From DAOUAM01 sp034433305 (GTDB lineage: Bacteria > Chloroflexota > Dehalococcoidia > Lucifugimonadales > DAOUAM01), in contig DAOUAM010000091.1 in the NCBI GenBank assembly GCA_034433305.1, forward strand, positions 1-28,785: DNA of 28,785 bases, read 5' to 3'. The notes under the pieces are model-generated. The model had not been told where the DNA came from and ran no database searches. It saw nothing but the letters and a program-made list of their open reading frames with translations. Shown piece by piece: positions 1-6,894 of this stretch. Position numbers and translations under genes: made by a program. How positions within the stretch are numbered: position 1 is the stretch's first letter; each line of letters opens with the position of its first letter.

Positions 1-248
1 CCGCCAGCGCCGATGACGATGATGCCAGCCCTGGTGATGCGGCGCAGCAGTGGAAGGACCTCTACGCCGTCCAGGGGGGGTGTTTCCTCGTCCAGCAGGA
101 TGAGGGTAGGCTCCTGCTGCATTACCTGCCCGATGGCAACGCTGCCTTCAGCCTCGCATCTGACCTCGATGCCCTCTTCCTGCAGGAGCCTGCTTGTGGT
201 TAACCGCAGAGCGCTGTCGCTGCCAATGATAAGCGCGTAAGACATCAT
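1..248 (-). CDS. Response regulator receiver-domain protein, 5' part only
   Basis: The reverse strand reads MMSYALIIGSDSALRLTTSR and continues through a helix, then LILLDEETPPLDGVEVLPLL and an ITRAGIIVIGAG strand. This is the CheY-like receiver layout: a hydrophobic first strand ending in acidic or polar residues, and LLLDEE..PLDG as the phospho-acceptor loop with Asp near residue 53. The first acidic pair is weak (GSDS rather than DD). The protein is truncated by the window edge, so any output domain is unseen. Two adjacent ATG codons (248-246 and 245-243) could serve as start, and no strong Shine-Dalgarno site precedes either. It probably acts as a cytoplasmic two-component regulator; its kinase and target genes are not visible. 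Confidence 0.7.
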   Translation of the reverse strand, partial: MMSYALIIGSDSALRLTTSRLLQEEGIEVRCEAEGSVAIGQVMQQEPTLILLDEETPPLDGVEVLPLLRRITRAGIIVIGAG

Positions 249-428
249 GCCTTGACGTTATAACGGCCCTGTGAACAACCAAGGGAATAGGCAGTCTCAA
301 AAGGCGATATTATGGTGAATCTCCGTGATTAGCAGGTGAACAAATCATTTATGTTTTCCGTCCGATAATAGCCGGACATATAGCTTTTCAAGGATTATCT
401 TCAAATTATAAGGGAAAACACGTACTCG
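249..428 (-). promoter_or_regulatory. A+T-rich upstream region of the response regulator
   Basis: This stretch is far richer in A+T than its surroundings and lies immediately upstream of the minus-strand regulator gene. The best minus-strand promoter-like pair is TTGAAG (404-399), 16 nt, TATATG (382-377). Other -10-like sites occur nearer the gene, so the true promoter cannot be fixed. A short inverted repeat (GTCCG at 360-364, CGGAC at 373-377) lies in it and could be an operator. No gene is seen here. Confidence 0.35.
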
Positions 429-449
429 TCAACTCAGCCATGCCGGCGA

Positions 450-475
450 GAAAACAGCAGTGCCAGACTGGCTGT
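450..475 (-). terminator. Probable intrinsic terminator of the amidase gene
   Basis: On the minus strand, about 42 nt after the amidase stop, ACAGCCAG and CTGCTGT form a 7-bp stem with one bulged base around a 7-nt loop. It is followed directly by TTTTCTC. Position and T-tract fit rho-independent termination; the stem is short. Confidence 0.45.
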
Positions 476-516
476 CACGTCTCCGTGGCCCGAGCGCCGG
501 CGTGGCCAGCATGTGG

Positions 517-1938
517 CTACGATACCGGCGGCCGGCGGTGCGCCCAGGGCCGCGCTCGCTCAAAGGCTGCCGAGGCCGCCAGCACTGTGGCCTCGCCCCC
601 CCTCCGGCCGATGACGTGCAGCCCGATGGGCAGGCCATCGGCGGAGAAGCCACACGGGATGCTGGCCGCCGTGTGGCCTATCATGTTGATGGGGAAGGTG
701 AAAGGCAGGAACCCCCAGAAGGGGTGTACCCGGCGGCCGGCTATCTGCCTGGGCCGCTCTCCCACCGGGAACGCGGGCACAGCCATGGTGGGCGACAGCA
801 GCAGGTCAAAGCGGTCGAACAGGTCGGCGAAGCGGGCCTTCAGGCGGTCTACGTGGCCCAGCGCCCTGGCGTAGTCGGCCCCGCTGACCGAGCGGCCATG
901 CTCCAGGCACTCGCGGGCGTAGTCCGTCAGGTCGTCGGCCCTGTCCTTGAGCAGTTGCCCGTAGCCGGCATAGGCATTGGCGCTGAACAACGTCCAGAAG
1001 TGCTCGAAAGGCGAGTCCAGGGCCAGACGAGCATCCTCTACCACGCAGCCAAGCTCCTCGAAGACCTGCGCCGCCTTCGACGTGACCTCCACCACCTCGG
1101 GGTCAACGGCGGCGTATCCGAAGTCCGCGCTCCAGCCGACACGCAGGCCCCGGACGTCCCGGCCCACGGCGGCCAGGAAATCGGGCACTGGCTCTCGCAG
1201 GGACGAGGGGTCCCTGGAGTCGTAGCCAGCCAGCACCTGGAGCAGCAGGGCCGAGTCCTCCACTGTCCGGGTCATGGGGCCTGACTGGCTGAACTGGTTG
1301 GCCAGTACAGGGGCAGTTGCGCCGCCGTAGCGGGGCACCCTGCCCTGGGTGGGCTTGATGCCGTACACGCCGCAGAAGCTGGCGGGGATGCGTATGGAGC
1401 CGCCACCGTCGCTGCCCGTCGCCAGCGAGCACAGGCCCGCCACCACCGCCGCGCCGGCGCCGCCACTGGAGCCGCCAGTCGTCCGGCGCGTGTCCCAGGG
1501 GTTGCGGCAGGCGTCGCCCAGCCGGTTCTCGGTGGTGCCCAGCAGGCCGAACTCAGGAGTGTTGGTCTTGCCCAGGACAATGGCCCCCGCTTTGCGTACC
1601 CGCTCGACCACTATGGAGTCCTCGGTCGGCACCCTGTCCTTGTAGGCCAGCGAGCCTCCGGTGGTACGGATGTCCCTGGTCAGCTCCAGGTCCTTGATGG
1701 AAATGGGCAGGCCGTGGAGCGGGCCGAGGCGCTCGCCGCGCATGACCGCCTGCTCCGCCTGCCGGGCCGCGCGCATGGCCTCGTCTTCGTTGAGGGTCAG
1801 GTACGCGTTTAGCCGCGAGTCCAGGCTGGAGATACGCTGGAAATAGAGGCTGGTCACCTCCACTGGCGACACCTGTTTGCTGGCTATCAGCTTGCGAAGC
1901 TCCGTGGACGGCATGAAGGCGAGTGTGCTGTCAACCAT
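517..1938 (-). CDS. Amidase signature family protein
   Basis: This 473-residue protein is a cytoplasmic amidase-signature hydrolase that cleaves carboxamides or ureas. The catalytic Lys-cisSer-Ser triad is visible: K82 in SIKDLE, the GGSSGG motif with S157, and the nucleophile S181 in GSDGGGSIR, followed by the family block SFCGVYGIKPTQGRVP. Length is that of GatA/AtzF-type enzymes. No gatB or gatC lies beside it, so a catabolic amidase is more likely than a tRNA amidotransferase subunit. The ATG start is preceded by AGAGAGAGG at good spacing and by a promoter 40-68 nt upstream. It is divergent from the methyl-transfer cluster and appears monocistronic. Substrate cannot be assigned. Confidence 0.9.
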   Translation of the reverse strand: MVDSTLAFMPSTELRKLIASKQVSPVEVTSLYFQRISSLDSRLNAYLTLNEDEAMRAARQAEQAVMRGERLGPLHGLPISIKDLELTRDIRTTGGSLAYKDRVPTEDSIVVERVRKAGAIVLGKTNTPEFGLLGTTENRLGDACRNPWDTRRTTGGSSGGAGAAVVAGLCSLATGSDGGGSIRIPASFCGVYGIKPTQGRVPRYGGATAPVLANQFSQSGPMTRTVEDSALLLQVLAGYDSRDPSSLREPVPDFLAAVGRDVRGLRVGWSADFGYAAVDPEVVEVTSKAAQVFEELGCVVEDARLALDSPFEHFWTLFSANAYAGYGQLLKDRADDLTDYARECLEHGRSVSGADYARALGHVDRLKARFADLFDRFDLLLSPTMAVPAFPVGERPRQIAGRRVHPFWGFLPFTFPINMIGHTAASIPCGFSADGLPIGLHVIGRRGGEATVLAASAAFERARPWAHRRPPVS

Positions 1939-1977
1939 GGCGGCCTCTCTCTCAAGTAGTCACCCCTGGACAGGGTT

Positions 1978-2006
1978 ATGCTATGTGCCGGCGCTGGCGG
2001 TGTCAA
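1978..2006 (-). promoter_or_regulatory. sigma70-type promoter for the amidase
   Basis: On the minus strand a perfect TTGACA (2006-2001) is followed after 17 nt by TAGCAT (1983-1978), a 4/6 match to TATAAT. The predicted transcript start is about 33 nt upstream of the amidase ATG, leaving room for the purine-rich ribosome binding site. Confidence 0.6.
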
Positions 2007-2181
2007 GGCTTGGGCTGGCTGGAGAGGGCTGTATCCCCCTCAGGCCCTTTTCTCCCTTGCGGGAATGATGTATCTTGTTTTCATAGCAAGTCCGGCCTGT
2101 TCCAGAAGCAGGTTGCTCCGTTGGGCCGGCTGAGGCGCTATCCAGTGCGTGGAGTCGGCAAGCGTGGCCAGAGTGCGAATC

Positions 2182-2508
2182 ATGTACTGGAAGGAAATTC
2201 CCGTGCAGGTCCAGGCCCAGGATGAGTCAGGGCAGGTATCCCTGCCGCTGGACGAGAGGTTCCAGCAGGGCGCCGATGCCATCGCCATGTTCGATGGCAG
2301 CAGCGGCAGCGACGAGTACCTGATGGCGTGGACATGGGGCGAGTACATGGAGATGGAGGGCACGGCCAGAGAGGCTGCCAACAAGGTGGCGGAACGCTAC
2401 AACAAAGGGTTCCCCAGGGACTTTGTGGCGCGGGTGCGTGACCTTCATCGCTCGGGCAAGCGTGACCCGCGCCCCGGCGCCATTGACCATTGGATTGAGT
2501 CCGGCTAG
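2182..2508 (+). CDS. 'Virulence factor' domain small protein (PF13769-like)
   Basis: The 108-residue product begins MYWKEIPVQVQA and contains VSLPLDERFQQGADAIAM and DEYLMAWTWGE. This pattern resembles the short Pfam family called 'virulence factor' (YW+-IP-QV ... L--RFQ-AID-AAM ... DAYL--W). Despite the name, as I recall, members occur beside methyltetrahydrofolate:corrinoid methyltransferase genes in glycine-betaine/dimethylglycine demethylation clusters of Proteobacteria, which fits this neighbourhood. The function is unknown; it is soluble and has no catalytic motif I recognise. ATG at 2182 is chosen because homology starts at once (MYW); GTG codons at 2149 and 2173 are alternatives. It ends 16 nt before the next gene and is probably co-transcribed with it. 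Confidence 0.72.
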   Translation: MYWKEIPVQVQAQDESGQVSLPLDERFQQGADAIAMFDGSSGSDEYLMAWTWGEYMEMEGTAREAANKVAERYNKGFPRDFVARVRDLHRSGKRDPRPGAIDHWIESG

Positions 2509-2524
2509 CAGTCTGGTGGAGTCT

Positions 2525-3427
2525 ATGAGCACAACAAGCACCCGGCATCTCACTATCCTGGAGCGCCTGGCGCGGGGCGAAGTCCTGGTATCCGACGGCG
2601 CCACGGGCACTTATCTCCAGCAGCACGGCCTTGAGCCGGGCGGCTGCCCGGAGGAGTTCAACGCCAGCCACCCCGAGGTAGTCCAGGGCATGGCCAGGGC
2701 GTACTTTGATGCCGGGTCGGACATGGTGCTGACCAACTCCTTTGGCGGCAGCCGCTTCATGCAGAAGAAGTACGGCTTCGCCGACCGGGTGCGAGAGTTC
2801 AACCGCCTGGCGGCGCAGCATGCCCGCAAGGTCGCCCCGCCGGGCAAGTACGTCTTTGGCTCGGTAGGCCCCACCGGCGAGTTCCTGGAGCCGCTGGGGG
2901 CCGTCAGCGAGTCCGAGATGCTGGACGCCTTCATCGAGCAGGTCACGGCGCTGGAGGAAGGTGGCGCCGATGGAGTGGTCTTCGAGACCATGACCGCCCT
3001 GGAGGAGGTCAAGCTGGGCATCCGGGCCGCCCGGGAACACACGAAGCTGGTGGTCATGGCCACCATGGTCTTCGACAAGGGGCCACGCGGCTACTTCACC
3101 ATGATGGGCGTGACGCCGGAGCGGGCCGTCAAGGAGCTCCTGGACGCCGGCGCCGATGTGGTAGGCTCCAACTGCGGCAACGGCATTGACAGGATGATAG
3201 AGGTCGCCCGCCAGATGCGCGCCGCCACCGACGCCTACCTGCTCATCCACTCCAACGCCGGCATTCCATCCATTATCAACGGCAAGATTGTCTATCCTGA
3301 GACGCCGGAGTACATGGCGGAGCGGTTCAAGGTGCTCGCCGACATTGGCGTCAATATACTGGGCGGCTGCTGCGGCACTGGCCCTGAGCACATCCGCGCG
3401 CTGTCCAGGGCACTGCGAGGTGCTTAG
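2525..3427 (+). CDS. Homocysteine S-methyltransferase family protein (BmtA/BHMT-like)
   Basis: This 300-residue TIM-barrel protein has the signature start VSDGATGTYLQQHGL and the three zinc cysteines of the family, one in GSNCGNG and the pair in GGCCGTGPEHI near the C terminus. Members transfer a methyl group to homocysteine from betaine, S-methylmethionine or methylcobalamin. It corresponds to the N-terminal module of MetH but is free-standing; the C1-cluster homologues are often called betaine-homocysteine or corrinoid-linked methyltransferases. ATG 2525 follows GGTGGAG; an in-frame GTG at 2516 is possible. Its place upstream of a corrinoid/pterin methyltransferase set suggests it donates or accepts methyl groups from that system. 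The exact substrate is not decided by sequence. Confidence 0.85.
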   Translation: MSTTSTRHLTILERLARGEVLVSDGATGTYLQQHGLEPGGCPEEFNASHPEVVQGMARAYFDAGSDMVLTNSFGGSRFMQKKYGFADRVREFNRLAAQHARKVAPPGKYVFGSVGPTGEFLEPLGAVSESEMLDAFIEQVTALEEGGADGVVFETMTALEEVKLGIRAAREHTKLVVMATMVFDKGPRGYFTMMGVTPERAVKELLDAGADVVGSNCGNGIDRMIEVARQMRAATDAYLLIHSNAGIPSIINGKIVYPETPEYMAERFKVLADIGVNILGGCCGTGPEHIRALSRALRGA

Positions 3428-3462
3428 CCAAGCTATCATTCTGACCGGGATGGTGTGACGCT

Positions 3463-4140
3463 ATGGCAGATGCCAGGACAACGGAAAGGGTCCGCGTGGC
3501 CGATATCATCCAACGCTACGGCCGCTGCGTGGAGCTTATCCCCATGGACCCCAACTTCCACAATATCAGCGTTGGCCTCTATCTGAAGGACAACATCGCC
3601 ACGGTCTGGACGTACAGCCAGAAGCCCGGCGTGGAGGAGCGGGTCCGCAAGATAAGGGACCAGCTTGTGGCCCTGGGCGGCATGGAGCCTATCGAGGGCA
3701 CCCACAACCAGGCCCGCTTCCCCTGCGGCAGCTTCCACTCGCGGCCGGCCAGGTTCCTGCTGATGCAGGCCGTGGAGAAGGACCCCAACTACATGCTGCC
3801 CGAAGGGGAGATGACCCTGAGGGACACCAAGACCAACCTGACGCTGACCCTGACCGGCCGCCAGGGGGATGGCAGGTGGGTGTACCAGATAGCCGGTGAA
3901 GGCCAGGAAAAGAACGTCGCCCAGCGGCTGCGGCTCATCGTCGCAGGCTTCGTGCGCTACGGCGAGATGGAGAAGGTCAGCGACACCGAGGTGACCTTCC
4001 ACTGCGGCTACCGCCACGACCAGCTCGCCCGGCTGCTGCTGCCCTACGCCCGCAACGTCAGCGCCGTGGAGAGCATGATGGAGGCCCAGGCCCTGCGCGG
4101 CCAGATGACCACGGGCACCCTGGGCTTCACGCCGCTGTAG
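3463..4140 (+). CDS. Unknown protein with two tandem FxCGxxH repeats
   Basis: I do not recognise a family for this soluble 225-residue protein. It appears built from two related halves. The first carries F86-P-C88-G-S-F-H92 followed by A96-R97-F-L-L; the second carries F179-H-C181-G-Y-R-H185 followed by A189-R190-L-L-L. Cys-to-His and His-to-Arg spacing is identical (4 and 5 residues), at a period of 93 residues. W-x-Y motifs (W49/Y51 and W139/Y141) precede each half. The matched Cys/His pairs could bind a metal or cofactor, but that is inference. No signal peptide or membrane segment is seen. It starts 35 nt after the homocysteine methyltransferase-like gene, in the same direction, so a role in methyl transfer is suggested by context only. 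Confidence 0.8.
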   Translation: MADARTTERVRVADIIQRYGRCVELIPMDPNFHNISVGLYLKDNIATVWTYSQKPGVEERVRKIRDQLVALGGMEPIEGTHNQARFPCGSFHSRPARFLLMQAVEKDPNYMLPEGEMTLRDTKTNLTLTLTGRQGDGRWVYQIAGEGQEKNVAQRLRLIVAGFVRYGEMEKVSDTEVTFHCGYRHDQLARLLLPYARNVSAVESMMEAQALRGQMTTGTLGFTPL

Positions 4141-4171
4141 TGCCACCGCCGACATCGCGTCAGAGGGCTGT

Positions 4172-4378
4172 ATGCACTTCAGGATAGAGTTGGAACAGGA
4201 AACGGATGGCCGCTGGATCGCGGAAGTCGTTGAGCTTCCGGGAGTCATGATCTACGGCCAGACTGCCAGCGAGGCCAGGGCCAGAGTCCAGGCGCTGGCC
4301 CTGCGCGTCCTGGCCGAGCGCCTTGAGCACGGGGAGGCTGGGCCGGACTTCCTGGATATCAGGTTCGAGGCGGCATGA
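4172..4378 (+). CDS. hicB: HicB-family antitoxin
   Basis: This 68-residue protein has the compact HicB/UPF0150 fold pattern: FRIELEQETDGRWIAEVVELPGV, then a glycine/threonine turn (IYGQTASEARARVQALALRVLAE). HicB antitoxins bind and inhibit the HicA mRNA interferase and often autoregulate the pair. No obvious DNA-binding tail follows the partial RNase-H-like domain, so repression may need the complex. AGAGG lies 5 nt before the ATG. Its stop overlaps the hicA start in an ATGA, which supports a translationally coupled TA pair, here in the antitoxin-first order. Confidence 0.82.
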   Translation: MHFRIELEQETDGRWIAEVVELPGVMIYGQTASEARARVQALALRVLAERLEHGEAGPDFLDIRFEAA

Positions 4379-4590
4379 GTCAATGGCCCAGCACTCGCGC
4401 ACGGGCAGTCCTGGCGGCGCTAATGAGGACCGGGTGGAAGGTCAAGAGGCAGTCCGGCTCACATCGCGTACTATCCAGGGAGGGCTGGCCAGATTTCGTC
4501 TTTGCGTTCCACGACAGCGAGGAGATTGGCCCTCGCATGCTGGCGCGTATCGCACGGCGTACAGGGCTTCGGCCAGAAGACCTGCCCTGA
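4375..4590 (+). CDS. hicA: HicA-family mRNA interferase toxin
   Basis: This 71-residue basic protein matches HicA: a dsRBD-like fold with the GSHRVLSREG motif (catalytic His30), an FVFAFHDSEEIGP strand-turn, and a terminal helix (MLARIARRTGLRPEDL). HicA toxins degrade mRNA when free of HicB. The gene starts inside the hicB stop codon. It sits between genes for methyl-transfer enzymes, all on the same strand, so the pair may be an insertion or a recruited module. All key features look intact, with no frameshift. Confidence 0.85.
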   Translation: MSQWPSTRARAVLAALMRTGWKVKRQSGSHRVLSREGWPDFVFAFHDSEEIGPRMLARIARRTGLRPEDLP

Positions 4591-4603
4591 TACCTGAGCT
4601 ATA

Positions 4604-4609
4604 TATACT
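4604..4609 (+). promoter_or_regulatory. Possible -10 element upstream of the UroD-family gene
   Basis: TATACT lies in an unusually A+T-rich patch (TATATATACTAC) between hicA and the UroD-family gene. The best -35 candidate (CTGCCC at 4582-4587) is poor. A short inverted repeat (CACAC at 4619-4623, GTGTG at 4631-4635) follows. The methyltransferase operon may therefore have its own start after hicA. Confidence 0.3.
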
Positions 4610-4659
4610 ACACATCCGCACACGGTCCTTGTGTGGAGATTGGATAGAGGAGGCCTGAC

Positions 4660-5697
4660 ATGGCGCTAGTCGAGACCATGACGCCCCGGCAGCGAGTCCT
4701 GAACGCCCTTCAGGGCAAGCCCGTGGACAGGACGCCCTGCGCCAACCCCACCAACGTCATCACCGTCGAGCTGATGGACCTGGTGGACGCGCCCTTCCCC
4801 GATGCCTGCCGCGACGCGGAGCTTAACGCCCGGCTGGCAGCCACTGGCTATACCGAGCTGGGCTTCGACTCCATCATGCCTTACTTCACCATCATCCAGG
4901 AGTCGTCGGCCCTGGGGTGCGAGATGCAGTGGGAGCAGAAGGACAACTGGCCCACGGTCCGCATGTCCAGGCCCATCTGGAAAGGCCCCGAGGACGTGCG
5001 CATACCACCCGGCTTCCTGGAGCACCAGGACACCCTCGCCATCACCAGGTCCATCGAGATACTGCGGCAGGAGTTCGGCGACGAGGTAGCCATCATCGGC
5101 AAGACCATGGGGCCCTGGACGCTGGGCTACCACGTCTTCGGCGTCGAGAACTTCCTGCTGATGACCATTGACGACCCGGACAAGGTCAAGCGCAGCATGG
5201 ACAAGCTGAAGGAGATATCGGTGCTGTTTGGGGAGGCGCAGATCGCCGCTGGCGCCGACGCCCTCACCTTCCCGGACCACGCCACCGGCGACCTGGTCAG
5301 CGGGGAGTACTACCGCAAGTTCCTGCTGGAGCTGCACCAGGAGATGGCCGAGCGCCTGAAGGTGCCGCTGATACTCCACATATGCGGCAACACCCTGGAC
5401 AGGCTGGGCTACATCGCCCAGACCGGCATGGCGGCCTTCCACTTCGACTCCAAGAACGACCCCAAGAAGGCCATGGAGATCGCGGCCGGCCGCATCCGGC
5501 TGGTGGGCAACATCAACAACCCCCAGACCCTCTACGCACGCGGGCCAGCGGAGGTGCGGCAGGAAGTGTACCGCGCCCTGGACGCCGGTGTGCAGCTCAT
5601 CGCCCCCGAGTGCGCGGTGCCGCTGGCCACCAGGCTGGAGAACCTCATGGAAATACCCAGGGCCGTCAAGGACTGGTGGAAAGAGCACAAGAATTGA
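4660..5697 (+). CDS. Uroporphyrinogen decarboxylase (UroD)-family corrinoid methyltransferase (MtbA/MtaA-like)
   Basis: This 345-residue TIM-barrel protein begins MTPRQRVLNALQGKPVDRTP, the standard start of the UroD/MtaA/MtbA superfamily. It keeps the zinc site that separates methyltransferases from true decarboxylases: H240-x-C242 in LHICGN and C318 in APECAVP. Such enzymes move methyl groups between a corrinoid protein and a thiol, or, in acetogen O-demethylases, from a methoxylated substrate to the corrinoid. It is therefore either the substrate-specific component or an acceptor methyltransferase; bacteria without coenzyme M favour the first. A strong GAGGAGG lies 6 nt before the ATG. The stop overlaps the start of the pterin methyltransferase gene, implying tight co-expression. 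Confidence 0.88.
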   Translation: MALVETMTPRQRVLNALQGKPVDRTPCANPTNVITVELMDLVDAPFPDACRDAELNARLAATGYTELGFDSIMPYFTIIQESSALGCEMQWEQKDNWPTVRMSRPIWKGPEDVRIPPGFLEHQDTLAITRSIEILRQEFGDEVAIIGKTMGPWTLGYHVFGVENFLLMTIDDPDKVKRSMDKLKEISVLFGEAQIAAGADALTFPDHATGDLVSGEYYRKFLLELHQEMAERLKVPLILHICGNTLDRLGYIAQTGMAAFHFDSKNDPKKAMEIAAGRIRLVGNINNPQTLYARGPAEVRQEVYRALDAGVQLIAPECAVPLATRLENLMEIPRAVKDWWKEHKN

Positions 5698-6734
5698 CAC
5701 GCGTAGTCAGGTCTCCCCAGGACTTCATCATCATAGGCGAGAACATCCACGCCACCCGCGCCTTCCAGCGCAGCGGCCGGAGGATCACCACCCTCCCCGA
5801 TGGCAGCGAGGCTATACCTTTCAAGGGGCCAGACGGCCAGCAGTGCTACCTCAAGGTGCCGGAGAGCTACAAGTCCTCCCAGCACTACCAGGATGGGCAG
5901 ATCAAGCACATGCTCATCGCCGTCCGCAAGGGCCTCAGCAATGACCCGGCGGAGCAGGCCGAGGGCGCGGCCTATGTTCAGCAGGAGGCCTTGCGGCAGG
6001 TGGCGGCAGGCGCTCACTTCCTTGACCTGAACGTGGACGAGCTTTCCTTCCGCACCGAGCTGGGCAAGAAGGCCATGGACTGGCTGGTGCGCACGGTGCA
6101 GGCCGTCTCCACCGTGCCGCTGAGCATAGACTCATCCAATGTCCAGGTCATCGCCGCCGGTCTGGCCGCCTATGATGGGCGCGCTGGCAGGCCCCTGGTG
6201 AACTCGGTGGCCCTGGAGCGGCTGGAGACGCTGGACCTGGTGAAGGAGCACAACGCCAGGGTCGTGGTGACGGCGGCTGGCAGGGAGGGCATGCCCCAGG
6301 ACGCCGACGAGCGCGTGAAGAACGTCGGCGAGGTCATGGAGGCCACCCTGTCCCGTGACATCCCGCGAGGTGACATCTTCATAGACGCCCTGGTGTTCCC
6401 CATCTCCGTATCGCCTCAGTATGGCATGCACTACCTGGACGCGGTGCGCCAGGTCCGGCAGACCTACGGCCCCGAGGTCCACATCACCGGCGGAATCAGC
6501 AACGTCTCCTTCGGGCTGCCCAGGCGCCAGCTTATCAACTACACTTTCATGTGCCTGGGTATGGAGGCGGGCCTGGACAGCGGCATCATTGACCCCATCC
6601 AGAACCGGGTCAGCGAGGCCTTCACCCTGGACCAGGAGTCCGAGCCGGTGCGCCTGGCCCGCGACATGCTCACGGGCAAGGACGAGTTCTGCGTCAACTA
6701 CATCCAGGCCTGGCGCCAGGGCCGGCTGGGGTGA
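5694..6734 (+). CDS. Methyltetrahydrofolate:corrinoid methyltransferase (pterin-binding family)
   Basis: The protein begins TRVVRSPQDFIIIGENIHATR after its initiator and carries the pterin-binding (DHPS-like) TIM-barrel motifs: FLDLNVDE and VPLSIDSSN, with the Asp/Asn residues that hold the pterin, then ITGGISNVSFGLP near the C terminus. It moves methyl groups between a corrinoid protein and tetrahydrofolate. At 346 residues it is longer than AcsE/MeTr (~262) because of an insert after the first motif (RRITTLPDGSEAIPF and on). The start is TTG at 5694, overlapping the preceding TGA as TTGA, with GGAAAGAG 8 nt upstream. No ATG fits without losing the conserved IIIGENIHATR segment. With the UroD-family and corrinoid proteins it forms a methyl-transfer chain into folate C1 metabolism. 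Confidence 0.88.
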   Translation: MTRVVRSPQDFIIIGENIHATRAFQRSGRRITTLPDGSEAIPFKGPDGQQCYLKVPESYKSSQHYQDGQIKHMLIAVRKGLSNDPAEQAEGAAYVQQEALRQVAAGAHFLDLNVDELSFRTELGKKAMDWLVRTVQAVSTVPLSIDSSNVQVIAAGLAAYDGRAGRPLVNSVALERLETLDLVKEHNARVVVTAAGREGMPQDADERVKNVGEVMEATLSRDIPRGDIFIDALVFPISVSPQYGMHYLDAVRQVRQTYGPEVHITGGISNVSFGLPRRQLINYTFMCLGMEAGLDSGIIDPIQNRVSEAFTLDQESEPVRLARDMLTGKDEFCVNYIQAWRQGRLG

Positions 6735-6784
6735 CCGCGCCCGGCCAGGCCGGGCACTGCTCTACGCCTCATGGGTGCGCCGGG

Positions 6785-6823
6785 AAAGCCCCAACGCCGG
6801 ACGGGGCCTGAAGGCGGCTTTTC
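6785..6823 (+). terminator. Possible intrinsic terminator after the pterin methyltransferase gene
   Basis: AAAGCC (6785-6790) pairs with GGCTTT (6816-6821), and an inner GCC (6796-6798) pairs with GGC (6813-6815), leaving a 5-nt bulge and a 14-nt loop. The hairpin runs into TTTTCG. A second palindrome (GCCCGGCC-A-GGCCGGGC, 6739-6755) sits just after the stop codon. Together they suggest partial termination before the next promoter. Confidence 0.4.
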
Positions 6824-6824
6824 G

Positions 6825-6853
6825 TTGACATTTGCCCCACCCAAGCCAATAAT
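6825..6853 (+). promoter_or_regulatory. sigma70-type promoter for the corrinoid protein unit
   Basis: TTGACA (6825-6830) is followed after 17 nt by AATAAT (6848-6853), a 6/6 plus 5/6 match. It starts 2 nt after the probable terminator and lies in the ~145-nt gap before the corrinoid gene. It should drive the corrinoid, four-cysteine, SRPBCC and RACo genes independently of the upstream methyltransferases. Confidence 0.62.
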
Positions 6854-6894
6854 GTTATTCAGATGCCTCAAACTAGCAGATGGAGCCTGAAAGC

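Noticed and set aside
460..1284. Long plus-strand reading frame opposite the amidase
   Set aside because: It is antisense to a clear amidase gene, lacks a family signal and has the composition of a GC-rich shadow frame.
2056..2090. Plus-strand promoter for the first gene of the methyl-transfer cluster
   Set aside because: TTGCGG with TTCATA at 17 nt is the best pair and is too poor to list; the true promoter remains unidentified.
1938..2182. Search for a cobalamin riboswitch before the corrinoid cluster
   Set aside because: The plus-strand leader is short and shows none of the conserved B12-box sequence; no stem-loop set fits.
4666..5700. 344-codon minus-strand frame opposite the UroD-family gene
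   Set aside because: Shadow of a strongly conserved gene, with no ribosome binding site or recognisable motif.
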